Assembly: GCA_945874535.1 (NCBI GenBank)
Contig: CAMCGZ010000014.1
Span: 1-64,000, forward strand
DNA: 64,000 nt
Origin: Bdellovibrio sp. ZAP7
GTDB taxonomy: Bacteria; Bdellovibrionota; UBA1018; CAIMNF01
Reading direction: 5' to 3'
Shown: positions 35,544-43,603 of the stretch, piece by piece
Layout: each line of letters starts with the position of its first letter
Position numbering within the stretch: the first letter of the stretch is position 1
The notes under the pieces: generated by a model
Told to the model about the DNA's origin: nothing
The model's input: only the letters and a program-made list of their open reading frames with translations
The model's database searches: none
Position numbers and translations under genes: made by a program

Positions 35544-36428
35544 ATGGCCAATCTGATCCAGATCACCGAAGTGTCTAAGGCGTATTATGGCAGAACGGTC
35601 CTCGAGAACGTTTCTCTCGGGATCAACGGAGGGCTGTTTTATGCACTTCTCGGAAAGAACGGGGCCGGTAAGTCCACCTTGATGAGGGTTTTGATGAGGC
35701 ACGAGGCTCCCGATTCCGGTGGAGGGCTCGCTTTCGGTATTCCGTTCTCGGGGAATGATCAATCGGTCAACCATCAGATCGGCTATGTCTCAGAAATGAT
35801 CGAGGTCCATTCCTTCCGGGACATCGGAACATTCTACAAGCAATACGGAAAGTTTTTCAGGTCCTGGGACCAGGCCTTGTTTGACAGTTTCATCCAGAGA
35901 TTCAAAGTGGATCCTTCGAAGCGCTTCCAGGAGCTCTCGCGTGGGCAGAAGATGCAAGTGGTGTTTTCGGCCGCAGTTGCTATTCAGCCGAAAGTGCTCT
36001 TTCTCGACGAGATCACCTCCGTACTCGATGCGAGTGCCCGAGCCTATGTCATGGATTACCTCGGTGGTTTCTGCAAGTCGGGTGGGGCGGTGGTCATGGC
36101 CACCAACCTGGTTTCAGAGGTCGAACGTTACGTCGATCACATCTGGTGGCTGGACAACCGGAGAATCCTGATCAACCAGGGAGTGAAGGAGCTCAAGAAC
36201 CAATACGTCAAGCTTAGGCGGACACTGGGGGAGGATCACCCCGTGTTTCACAAGCCCCACTGCATTTCGGTGGGAGTGAATTCGGACGGGTCTGAATCCT
36301 ATGTCATGGTGAAACAGAAGTTCGATGCGGCCAAACCGGAAAACGCGGAAGCTCTGTACGATCGTCGAGCACTCTCGGCCGAGGAGCTGTTCATCTATCT
36401 CACCCGGGATCGCGGGGTGATCACTTGA
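35544..36428 (+). CDS. ABC transporter ATP-binding protein
   Basis: 294 residues. Walker A GKNGAGKST lies at residues 37-45. The signature loop is ELSRGQ (Arg replacing the first Gly). The Walker B is VLFLDEITSVLD, where Ser replaces the usual Gly after T. The D-loop region VLDASA and the switch region KSGGAVVMATN lack a normal switch His, so hydrolysis may be slow or altered. It overlaps the permease gene by TTGA (two-gene exporter). Confidence 0.85.
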   Translation: MANLIQITEVSKAYYGRTVLENVSLGINGGLFYALLGKNGAGKSTLMRVLMRHEAPDSGGGLAFGIPFSGNDQSVNHQIGYVSEMIEVHSFRDIGTFYKQYGKFFRSWDQALFDSFIQRFKVDPSKRFQELSRGQKMQVVFSAAVAIQPKVLFLDEITSVLDASARAYVMDYLGGFCKSGGAVVMATNLVSEVERYVDHIWWLDNRRILINQGVKELKNQYVKLRRTLGEDHPVFHKPHCISVGVNSDGSESYVMVKQKFDAAKPENAEALYDRRALSAEELFIYLTRDRGVIT

Positions 36429-37978
36429 TCCGGCTCATCCTGTTTTTCATTCCGGACTTGCTCAGGACCGCCGGGCTGGCTCTGATTGGCGTGATCCTGA
36501 TATTGTTTGTCGGGTCCCGTCTCAATGTGGATCGGGAGCTGTTGGCGGCTCCGGGATTCGTCATCCTGATGCTCGGTTTCTCGGGCGGAGTCGGGCTTCA
36601 GAGGAATTCCAGTTGGATCAAGAGCATCCCCGTGAATCGCGCCAGTTTTATGCTGGGCACGCTTTGGGTCTCGGCGCTCCACTTGGCCTTGATGTCTTGT
36701 GTTTATGCGGTTTTTCTGATTGCGGGTAAAGCCTGGGTGCCTGATCTAGAAAAACAACTGGTACTGAATTCGTTTGCTTCCGGATTGTTGAAAGACCTGA
36801 GTGAGGGGGGGCCGTTCGGTGTCATGGTCCTTCAATTCATGGCGGCATTTTTTTTCATGTCGAGTTTCAGTCCTTTTGTGAACCGGCTGAAGTACGGTCA
36901 GTGGTTTGAATCCATTCCCATGAAGTGGAAGCTCGGGTATTTTTCGGCATTCATCGTTGCAGGGATAGTCATCACTGAGGTCGGATCATTTTTTGTCGGT
37001 TGCCTGTCGCTGCTCGGGCTGATGTGGTGGTCGATCCAGAATTCCATCCAACGGGAGTTGGCCTTGTATCCAGCCGCGAGAAATGCTGTGAGGGGATGCG
37101 TCCTTGCTGCGCTGATCATCCAGGGGGCTTTGGTTTACGGGTTGGCTCACCGCGATTTGAGAGGACCTGATGCCCGCCGTGCGTTCAACGCAAGTTGGAT
37201 TCTTGGGTCTTTGGGCCTACCGATTCCCGAGGAACGTTTGGTCCAGTTCATGAACGAAACGAAGGATTCCGGAATGATCATTGAAATGATCCAGTCCAAT
37301 CCGAAGATCCTGAGTCTCGTCAATCTCGAGGTTTGGCTGAAGTCCCGAAGCGATCCGAAGATGGTGATGGCGATCGAGGAGAAGTTGGATCCAGAAGGTT
37401 TGGAGAAGACCAAGATCGAAGAGTTGCTCCAGAAGTACGATGAGTTGAAGTTCGATCCGAGGCCCCAGCTTTATGTGAAACTGCTCCGATCGAAGGTGAA
37501 GTCCGAGGAGGCCAAGGATCTTCTGGCTTCCGAGAGCAAGCATACCCTCGCTTTCGGTATCCTCTTGTGCCGAATGTGGGTGGAGCAGACTTGCGTTCCA
37601 GGCCTGTTCGAACAGGTCAAGGTCCTTTCTGACAAGGATCCTTTTCAGCGGTACCTCTTGAATGAGATTTTGAAGACCCTCTCGGTCTTGAAAGGGGAGC
37701 ATCTCGGTCTTGATTTCTATACCGACGTCCGGTCCGAAAAATTCAAAGCCCTGGACTGGGTGGAGCCTGATTTGAATTGTCGGGATTGGGCCCAGACTCT
37801 CGGTCCCGGTCAGATTCAGACCCAAGATGAGGTATGTCGCTGGAATCACTGCATCCTGTCGGCTCTGAAGAAGGGCGGCTCAGAACAGGCCCGCTACTCG
37901 GCGGTGGGGTTTTTAGAGAAGCCCGCCCTGGACCGGGAACGGATGGTTTGGATCGCTTTGCTCAAAAAACTCCTTTGA
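36425..37978 (+). CDS. ABC-2-type permease with soluble C-terminal extension
   Basis: 517 residues starting at TTG in a TTGA overlap. Six or so membrane helices cover residues 1-245 (ILFFIPDLLRTAGLALIGVIL ... GALVYGLAH). A helical soluble tail of about 270 residues follows, with HEAT-like pairs (PKMVMAIEEKLDPEGLEKTKIEELLQKY, PQLYVKLLRSKVKSEEAKDLLA). Ordinary ABC-2 permeases lack such a tail. It could act as a periplasmic or cytoplasmic adaptor. The cargo is unknown. Confidence 0.65.
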   Translation: MIRLILFFIPDLLRTAGLALIGVILILFVGSRLNVDRELLAAPGFVILMLGFSGGVGLQRNSSWIKSIPVNRASFMLGTLWVSALHLALMSCVYAVFLIAGKAWVPDLEKQLVLNSFASGLLKDLSEGGPFGVMVLQFMAAFFFMSSFSPFVNRLKYGQWFESIPMKWKLGYFSAFIVAGIVITEVGSFFVGCLSLLGLMWWSIQNSIQRELALYPAARNAVRGCVLAALIIQGALVYGLAHRDLRGPDARRAFNASWILGSLGLPIPEERLVQFMNETKDSGMIIEMIQSNPKILSLVNLEVWLKSRSDPKMVMAIEEKLDPEGLEKTKIEELLQKYDELKFDPRPQLYVKLLRSKVKSEEAKDLLASESKHTLAFGILLCRMWVEQTCVPGLFEQVKVLSDKDPFQRYLLNEILKTLSVLKGEHLGLDFYTDVRSEKFKALDWVEPDLNCRDWAQTLGPGQIQTQDEVCRWNHCILSALKKGGSEQARYSAVGFLEKPALDRERMVWIALLKKLL

Positions 37979-38028
37979 TTACTGTGGGATCACTTTACTT
38001 TTGGGATACTGCCCGATACAACTGGCGC

Positions 38029-39156
38029 ATGATGACAATCCTCTTGTTTTCATTTGCCATGCTATTTCAATCACCGGCCCAAGCCGGGGACGCAGGGATT
38101 CCCGGGTATTGTCCTTCGGTCAATCTCTATGAGTCCGGGGGAAACCCCTTTGACCGCATGCCCATTTATGATCAGGGTGAGCTGAGCACTTGCTACGCTT
38201 ACACCGCTTCCCAGTTGATCGATTTCTGGCGTTTTAAAAACCAGCCCGAGGCGACTGATTTGACGTCACCCGTCTGGACCGCCCTCGTACATAAGGTCCG
38301 CATGCCCTTGCATTGGAATCCCGACAACCTCGATTTTTCAAGGATGGCATGGGTGTTCCGGAGTCTCGAAAAAGAGGGTATTTGTCGCGCGGATGTGGTG
38401 GATCGTGCCATCGATCGACTCAGGAACGGGAATCCGCGGATGCAGGAGCCGGATCTCATGGCACTCTTCCAGCAACTCTGGGATGAGTATCAGGAACAGT
38501 CTTCGATTTTAGGAATGAACCCCGGAGCTTATGAGATCGCTTATGCCAAGGTTTCTTCTCAGCCGTATTTTGTCAGCCGGATTGATCAGTCTTTGATCGA
38601 GAAGTTCCGGTTTATCGATGGACGATCCAAAGGGAAAAGGCTGGAGACCCTTCTGACCGAGGTTTTCAGCGAATGTTCAGGATCGAACCTCCTGCCCATG
38701 AATTTGCCCCGCTGGAAATCCATCGGACTCGGATTTGCATCAAACCGGAAGATCATTCGTAAGTTGAACGAGGTGCTCGAGCAAGGGAATCCTCTCGGGA
38801 TCGGCTATTGCTCGAACCTTCTCGATGAAGGTCACGGCTATCGCGCATTCAAAACTAAACCTCGTGTACTCGGACTCGCGCTCAGGCAAGAGAAGTGCGG
38901 GGCTCATTATTCCATCGTCGCTGGACAGCGTCCAAGTCACGATGGAAGTTGCGAATTCCTGATCCGGAACACTTACGGTACCGGATTCTGGACGGATCAT
39001 TTTTCTTGCATGTGCAAGAGTCGCGATCCTTCTGTTGCCGGGTACCAGGAATGCCGCGCCAGCGAAGCGGAGCGCAGCAATCAACAAGTGGTCGGTTGTT
39101 GGATCAGCGGGCAAGACCTCGCAAACAACACTTACGACCTGACTTGGTTTCAGTGA
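38029..39156 (+). CDS. Secreted papain-like (C1A) cysteine protease
   Basis: About 375 residues from ATG 38029, giving a clean signal peptide (residues 1-19, SPAQA). Papain active-site order is complete: oxyanion Gln49 (YDQG), nucleophile Cys55 (LSTCYAY), His293 (CGAHYSIVAG) and Asn314 (LIRNTYGTGFW). A long insertion separates Cys and His, and several extra Cys suggest disulfides. Possible roles are prey or host protein degradation or envelope processing. It lies just upstream of the large non-coding region. Confidence 0.85.
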   Translation: MMTILLFSFAMLFQSPAQAGDAGIPGYCPSVNLYESGGNPFDRMPIYDQGELSTCYAYTASQLIDFWRFKNQPEATDLTSPVWTALVHKVRMPLHWNPDNLDFSRMAWVFRSLEKEGICRADVVDRAIDRLRNGNPRMQEPDLMALFQQLWDEYQEQSSILGMNPGAYEIAYAKVSSQPYFVSRIDQSLIEKFRFIDGRSKGKRLETLLTEVFSECSGSNLLPMNLPRWKSIGLGFASNRKIIRKLNEVLEQGNPLGIGYCSNLLDEGHGYRAFKTKPRVLGLALRQEKCGAHYSIVAGQRPSHDGSCEFLIRNTYGTGFWTDHFSCMCKSRDPSVAGYQECRASEAERSNQQVVGCWISGQDLANNTYDLTWFQ

Positions 39157-39237
39157 GCCGGATCAGCCCGCGTTTTTCGGCTTTTGTCCGACTCTGCATG
39201 TAAGAGGACTCTCTTCCTCCATTTTAGTGAGCCTGTG

Positions 39238-39256
39238 GCTTGGCACGCGATCTGCA
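39238..39256 (+). promoter_or_regulatory. Sigma-54 (RpoN) promoter
   Basis: Bases 39240-39256 read TTGGCACGCGATCTGCA. This differs from the sigma-54 consensus TTGGCACG-N4-TTGCA by one base. The essential GG (39242-39243) and GC (39254-39255) are separated by exactly 10 bases. It lies about 80 bases beyond the protease stop and points into the structured RNA, predicting a start near 39267. No enhancer-binding site was identified. Confidence 0.75.
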
Positions 39257-39266
39257 CTCTATCCGG

Positions 39267-39990
39267 ATGTCGAGGATGGAGGTCCTCGATGGAGAAACAG
39301 CAGCGATGCTCGCTTCTCTTTCCTACGGGTTGAAGTCCCGGAGGCGGAATCGTCCGGTTGCCGCCTGAAGCACAGATCCGGAGAGCCCTCTGAGAAGGGG
39401 GTTTTTTGAGCAGGACCTGAAAAGTCCGGGGAATCGCATCCCCGGGCAGCAAAAGCCCCGGTTGGCACGAAAGTGCGCCTTGTTGAACCTGTCTACTCGA
39501 TGGTCGGAGCGAAACCATCGGGGGGAGATCCGCCGAGTCCGGGTGAAGCCGGATGAAGGCCAGTGTCTACGAATCCTTACTGGAAAATACGGATTCGAGA
39601 GGGTCGGATAGGGAAAAGGACTACGGGGGCTGGAGGAAAGGAAGTCAAAGCACGGAAGCACTCTCTTCTTTCCGACCCGGCTTGAGGTTGAAGGTCGGAG
39701 CCCGCGCAAGCGGTGAAGGAGTGTGGCAGATGAGGCCGATAAGTGCGCAAGCACGAGGGCCTCTGCAGTAGGTCGGATGAGGTCGGGTCCCGACTTCATC
39801 TCGGGGAGAAGGCAAACGGGTGTCTGGATTCTGTTTCCCTCAAGAAGGAACGGAACCGAAAGATCGCCCGGAAGACCTCTCTTGAAAAGGCCGACTGTTC
39901 AGCCGTATCGGGAAAAACCCCACGTACGGAATGAGTCAAACGGGAGTGGAAACGCCGGATCGGAAGGTTCGAAACGCGCCACTCCCGTCT
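39267..39990 (+). ncRNA. Large structured (ornate) non-coding RNA, undescribed
   Basis: Open frames here are short and carry no recognisable domain, but the plus strand is packed with perfect stems. They include TCGAGGA/TCCTCGA (39270-39289), AGGCGG/CCGCCT (39342-39366), CGGGGA/TCCCCG (39427-39444), CGATGGT/ACCATCG (39498-39520), TCCGG/CCGGA (39538-39553), CGAATCC/GGATTCG (39570-39597), long-range GGGTCGGA/TCCGACCC (39601-39678) and a GATGAGGTCGGG/CCCGACTTCATC arm (39776-39800). A 10-bp terminal stem ACGGGAGTGG/CCACTCCCGT (39940-39988) closes it. Three stems carry GNRA tetraloops: GCAC-GAAA-GTGC, CCGC-GCAA-GCGG and GTGC-GCAA-GCAC. The extent is set by the sigma-54 promoter and the final stem. 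The function is unknown. Confidence 0.7.
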
Positions 39991-39995
39991 CCATT

Positions 39996-41201
39996 TCAGG
40001 CTGGAGTACGGACGGTGGAAGGCGATCGGAAGAAGAAGGCCATCAACATCGTTCCCCCTGCAAAGCAAGCCCATGCCTCGAGCGACACATGACCGATCAA
40101 AAGCCCTGCGATAATGGGGGCGAATATCGATGCCATCGATGCCAAACTCTGTCCAACTCCGAAAATAGAACCCTGCTCTTTGGGACCGACCGCATGGGAC
40201 ATGAGAGCCGAAACCGAGGGGCGAATCAATCCTGAGCCAATCGAAGACAGAGTCGAAGCCAAGAGTGCCATGGGGACTGTCTGCACGAAGGCGTAAGTGG
40301 TGAACCCCAAGCCCTGCGCCAAGAAGCCGATCCTCGAGGTTCCCTTCTCTCCGAACTTCTTGATCAAAGTACTGATGATCCAGCTCCGGACTCCGATTCC
40401 GAGGAGTCCGAGATAGGCGTAAAGGTAACCGACTTCCTTGGGTCCGAAAGGGGCGCCGTTCCAGGTCAGACGCCTCTCGGCGAACAGGGCGAAGCAAGAG
40501 ATGTGAGCCGAGAACGACAAGTTGAAAAAGAAGAACTGGAGCAGCAGGGGACGAACTTCGACCTGGCGGAGATAACTGAAGAGTGGCTTGAAGTCGAATG
40601 CGTGAGAGAGTTCCCCGAGACCGATCTTGAACGGCTTTTTTTCCTCATGCACTTGCTTGGCGTCCTGAAAGAAAGCAAGTGTCGAGAGGATGCTCAAGAA
40701 TGACAGGACCGCAGCTCCCCAGGCGGGTGCCTGATGTCCGAAGTGGGAGAGCAGTGCCGAAATGGCAGGACCGACGAAAAATCCGAGTCCGAAGGAAACG
40801 CCGATGAGCGAGAAAGCCTTTGCACGTTCCTGGGGTTTGGTGATGTCCGAAATGGCCGCTTGAGCCACTGTGATGTTTCCGGCCGTGATGCCATCCATGA
40901 TCCGGGCCAGATAAACCATCCAAAGTGAATTGGATAACGCGAGAATGATGAACCCGACACAGGTTCCGATCTGGCTCAGGATCAATACTGGCTTTCGGCC
41001 CATGCTGTCCGACATCCGTCCGAGCACCGGGCCCGCCAAGAACTGACAGAATGAGAAGGAGGTCAGGATGAGTCCGACCTGGGTGGGCGTCGCACCGAAT
41101 TGTTCGGCGTAAAACGGGAGATAGGGAAGCACCAGAGTGAAAGCGAGGATATCGACAAAAACGATGAAAAAAATCGCGAGAAGAGGCCTCGACCGGAGCA
41201 T
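39996..41201 (-). CDS. MFS drug/metabolite exporter (TetA-like)
   Basis: 401 residues with about 12 helices. The N-half has the major facilitator loop GRMSDSMGRKPVLILS (motif A) between helices 2 and 3, and the ARIMDGITAGNITVAQAAISD block typical of TetA/multidrug exporters (DHA1). It converges with the structured RNA, its stop lying 6 bases past the RNA's terminal stem. The substrate is unknown. Confidence 0.85.
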   Translation of the reverse strand: MLRSRPLLAIFFIVFVDILAFTLVLPYLPFYAEQFGATPTQVGLILTSFSFCQFLAGPVLGRMSDSMGRKPVLILSQIGTCVGFIILALSNSLWMVYLARIMDGITAGNITVAQAAISDITKPQERAKAFSLIGVSFGLGFFVGPAISALLSHFGHQAPAWGAAVLSFLSILSTLAFFQDAKQVHEEKKPFKIGLGELSHAFDFKPLFSYLRQVEVRPLLLQFFFFNLSFSAHISCFALFAERRLTWNGAPFGPKEVGYLYAYLGLLGIGVRSWIISTLIKKFGEKGTSRIGFLAQGLGFTTYAFVQTVPMALLASTLSSIGSGLIRPSVSALMSHAVGPKEQGSIFGVGQSLASMASIFAPIIAGLLIGHVSLEAWACFAGGTMLMAFFFRSPSTVRTPA

Positions 41202-41248
41202 GGAAACAGTATGATTCGGTCTATCGGAAATGTCACTTCAGAAGCGGT

Positions 41249-41935
41249 TCAGGTGTAGCGTCGAATCACGCCGATCAGAATGCCCTGGATCTCGAAGCGA
41301 TCATCGGATGAGACCCGGATGACCGGATAAGCCGGATTCGCGGGGTGGAGTTCAATCCCGGACGCGGTCGGGTGGTAACGTTTCAATGTGGCTTCACCGT
41401 TGTGGAGTGCGGCAACGGTCTCACCGGATCGGGCACGGCTCGCTCGTTTGAGAATCACCCAGTCTCCCGGGTGGATTCCGTCGTCGATCATGGAGTCGCC
41501 CCGGACGGTCAGAACGAAGGTGTCTTCCTTGCGAACCGAGGGCCCTCCGGGAGTGGCGAACAATTGGAGGGGGATCTTGATCTCCCTTGGGTCGGGAAAA
41601 ACCTCGATCGGGTAACCGGCTGCAATCGATCCAAGCAGGGGGACGGAGTCCACTCCCTCACTCTCCTCGGAAGCCCGCGTCGGGGCCGCTTGAATGGCCG
41701 ATAAGAGCTTTTTGGAACGCGCAGTCCATTGAAGCGCCCGGCTTCCGCGGCTTTCTCCGCGTTTTAGGTAGCCCTTCTTCTCGAGCGCTTCAATGTGCTG
41801 CTGTATGGTTGCGGGAGAGGAGAGCCCCAGGCCCAAAGCGATTTCCCTGCGTGAAGGCATCGTCTGATGCGAACGGAGGTATTCCTCGATCCATTCGAGG
41901 ATCTGTTTCTGCTTGGGGGTTAGAAAACTTTCCAT
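41249..41935 (-). CDS. lexA: LexA SOS repressor
   Basis: 228 residues. An N-terminal winged helix (LTPKQKQILEWIEEYLRSH, then PSRREIALGLGLSSPATIQQHI) is followed by a linker, the self-cleavage site Ala106-Gly107 (GSIAAGYP), the catalytic Ser148 (VRGDSMIDDGI) and Lys185 (EATLKRY). All catalytic parts are intact. It represses SOS genes until RecA filaments trigger cleavage. A direct-repeat operator lies 20 bases upstream of the start. Confidence 0.95.
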   Translation of the reverse strand: MESFLTPKQKQILEWIEEYLRSHQTMPSRREIALGLGLSSPATIQQHIEALEKKGYLKRGESRGSRALQWTARSKKLLSAIQAAPTRASEESEGVDSVPLLGSIAAGYPIEVFPDPREIKIPLQLFATPGGPSVRKEDTFVLTVRGDSMIDDGIHPGDWVILKRASRARSGETVAALHNGEATLKRYHPTASGIELHPANPAYPVIRVSSDDRFEIQGILIGVIRRYT

Positions 41936-41954
41936 ATCCGTGAATCAGATTACC

Positions 41955-41969
41955 GAACAAAAAGCGAAC
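41955..41969 (-). promoter_or_regulatory. LexA operator (GTTC-N7-GTTC)
   Basis: On the minus strand the region reads GTTCGCTTTTTGTTC, an exact GTTC-N7-GTTC direct repeat 20-34 bases before the lexA ATG. This is the alphaproteobacterial SOS box and implies autoregulation. The palindromic Bdellovibrio-type box (TTAC-N3-GTAA) is not seen here. Confidence 0.75.
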
Positions 41970-41977
41970 AATCAACT

Positions 41978-43528
41978 TCAATTTGAAGCATTTTGCAGCT
42001 TTGAATTCCGTTTTCCGTATCCAAAGTAGATCACGAAACCGATCGCAAGCCAGATGAAGAGTCGGCTCCACGTATCGTGTGGAAGCCCGGACATCACCCA
42101 CAGACAGGAGATCGCTCCGGCTGGACCGACAAACCAAAAGAGAGGAGCTTTGAACGGCCGCTCGATTTCGGGATGCTTGACCCGGAGAATCACCACTCCG
42201 AGACAGACCAGAACGAAGGCCAGCAGGGTTCCGATCGAGACCAGTTCTCCCACCAGGCTCATTGGCATGCAACCCGAGCACAGGGCTACGAAGACGGCGG
42301 TAACTACTGTGGCTTTATGGGGGGTTTGGAACTTCGAGTGGAGTTCCGCGAACCAAGGAAGCAGACCGTCTTTGGCCATGGAATAGAAAATCCGGGTCTG
42401 GCCGAGCATGAGCACCAGAATGACCGAGGTGAGTCCCATTAAGGCTCCGAACTTCACCGAGAAGGCGAGAGTTTTTTGAGCTCCGGTACTCCAACCTTTA
42501 AGAGCGACGATCCGGTCCACTCCCACGGCCACGGGATCCGGTACCGCGAGCTCTTTATAGGGCACCACGCCGGTCATCACGAGCGCCATGAGGATGTAAA
42601 TGGCGGTGCAAATGAAGAGCGAGGCCAGAATACCGATCGGAAGATCGCGCTGCGGGTTTTTGGCTTCCTGAGCGGTGGTGGAGACTGCGTCGAAACCAAT
42701 ATAGGCGAAAAAGACCACTCCCGCTCCGGTCAAGACGCCGGGCCATCCGTAACTCATAATGGACTGTCCATTGCGGGTTGATTCAGCCATGGCCGGAACC
42801 AGAGCGGCCAATCCTGTTGCCGCAGGATTCGCGTTCCAATTGATGGCATCGATCACACCCCATCCCAAGAAAATGAAGGACAAAATGATGGTGACCTTGA
42901 TGAAGACGATGATGTTGTTCAAGGAGGCGCTCTCACGGATTCCCTTGTAGAGAATTGCCCCGACGAAAAGGGAGATGAAGCTTGCCGGAAGATTCCAGAT
43001 TCCTGTTACGGATGAACCATCTGCCAGAATCACCGACTCCCAAGGACCCTTGGTGAAGCGCAAAACGATGTCGGTCATTTCGATCCCGAGCGTTTTGTGA
43101 AGCAAGGACACGAAATATCCGGACCAAGCCGCAGCCACGGTCACGGCACCGAAGGCATACTCGAGAATCAGGTCCCACCCGATGATCCATGCGATCAGTT
43201 CGCCCAAGGTGGCGTAAGAGTAGGCATAAGCCGATCCCGAAACCGGAACCATGGCGGCCATTTCTGCATAACAGAGCCCGGCGAAGGCGCACAGCACGCC
43301 ACCGATGACGAAGCTGAAAACAATCCCGGGGCCGGCATAGTTTGCTGCCGCCATTCCGGTGAGCGAAAAAATCCCGGCACCGATGATCCCGCCGATTCCC
43401 AGCAGGGTCAGGTTGAGAGCGCTCAAGTGTCTTTTCAGACCGCCGGATTGGGAGTGTTCACTCGCGTTCGGATCACCCGCATCCGCGATCAGTTTTTTCA
43501 GATCTTTTTTAATGAAAAGACTCGCCAT
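41978..43528 (-). CDS. APC-family amino acid permease
   Basis: 516 residues, about 12-14 helices. The first helix GIGGIIGAGIFSLTG, the AGLCYAEMAAMVPVSGSAYAYSY block and FFAYIGFDAVSTTAQEAKNPQRDLPIG are the signature of the cationic amino-acid transporter (CAT/YhdG) subgroup. It is probably an inner-membrane uptake carrier. It is divergent from, and paralogous to, the permease at 43604, with the 75-base gap holding both promoters. Confidence 0.9.
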   Translation of the reverse strand: MASLFIKKDLKKLIADAGDPNASEHSQSGGLKRHLSALNLTLLGIGGIIGAGIFSLTGMAAANYAGPGIVFSFVIGGVLCAFAGLCYAEMAAMVPVSGSAYAYSYATLGELIAWIIGWDLILEYAFGAVTVAAAWSGYFVSLLHKTLGIEMTDIVLRFTKGPWESVILADGSSVTGIWNLPASFISLFVGAILYKGIRESASLNNIIVFIKVTIILSFIFLGWGVIDAINWNANPAATGLAALVPAMAESTRNGQSIMSYGWPGVLTGAGVVFFAYIGFDAVSTTAQEAKNPQRDLPIGILASLFICTAIYILMALVMTGVVPYKELAVPDPVAVGVDRIVALKGWSTGAQKTLAFSVKFGALMGLTSVILVLMLGQTRIFYSMAKDGLLPWFAELHSKFQTPHKATVVTAVFVALCSGCMPMSLVGELVSIGTLLAFVLVCLGVVILRVKHPEIERPFKAPLFWFVGPAGAISCLWVMSGLPHDTWSRLFIWLAIGFVIYFGYGKRNSKLQNASN

Positions 43529-43603
43529 TCTTTATTTCTCCGTGGTTGTGGTCTAGACTAGGGTGCGTTCATCATTACCGCTTTAAGGGAGTGCGTCAAG
43601 TCC

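Noticed and set aside
39386-39407. Rho-independent terminator (CCCT ... AGGG then TTTTTT) inside the RNA
   Set aside because: Only four base pairs support it and strong stems continue for 580 bases beyond. It could still be a partial terminator.
39600-39670. RNase P RNA, suggested by GGAGGAAAGGAAGTC
   Set aside because: The universal GAGGAAAGTCC block and the other conserved RNase P regions are not present.
39410-39830. c-di-GMP (GEMM-I) riboswitch inside the RNA, by analogy with Bdellovibrio merRNA
   Set aside because: Pieces such as GGCAAAC and GCAAAAGCC occur, but in the wrong order and without the GNRA-receptor hairpin arrangement of GEMM-I.
39469-39990. Intact group II intron starting at GTGCG (39473)
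   Set aside because: That GTGC is one arm of a GCAC-GAAA-GTGC hairpin, no maturase is encoded and the domain V triad pairing is broken. Kept only as a domain V-like motif.
39157-39995. Protein-coding frames of 60-170 codons on both strands of the RNA region
   Set aside because: They overlap each other in several frames, lack ribosome sites and recognisable domains, and are explained by high-GC structured sequence.
43529-43603. Riboswitch between the two permease genes
   Set aside because: The 75-base divergent gap is too short and shows no conserved riboswitch core.
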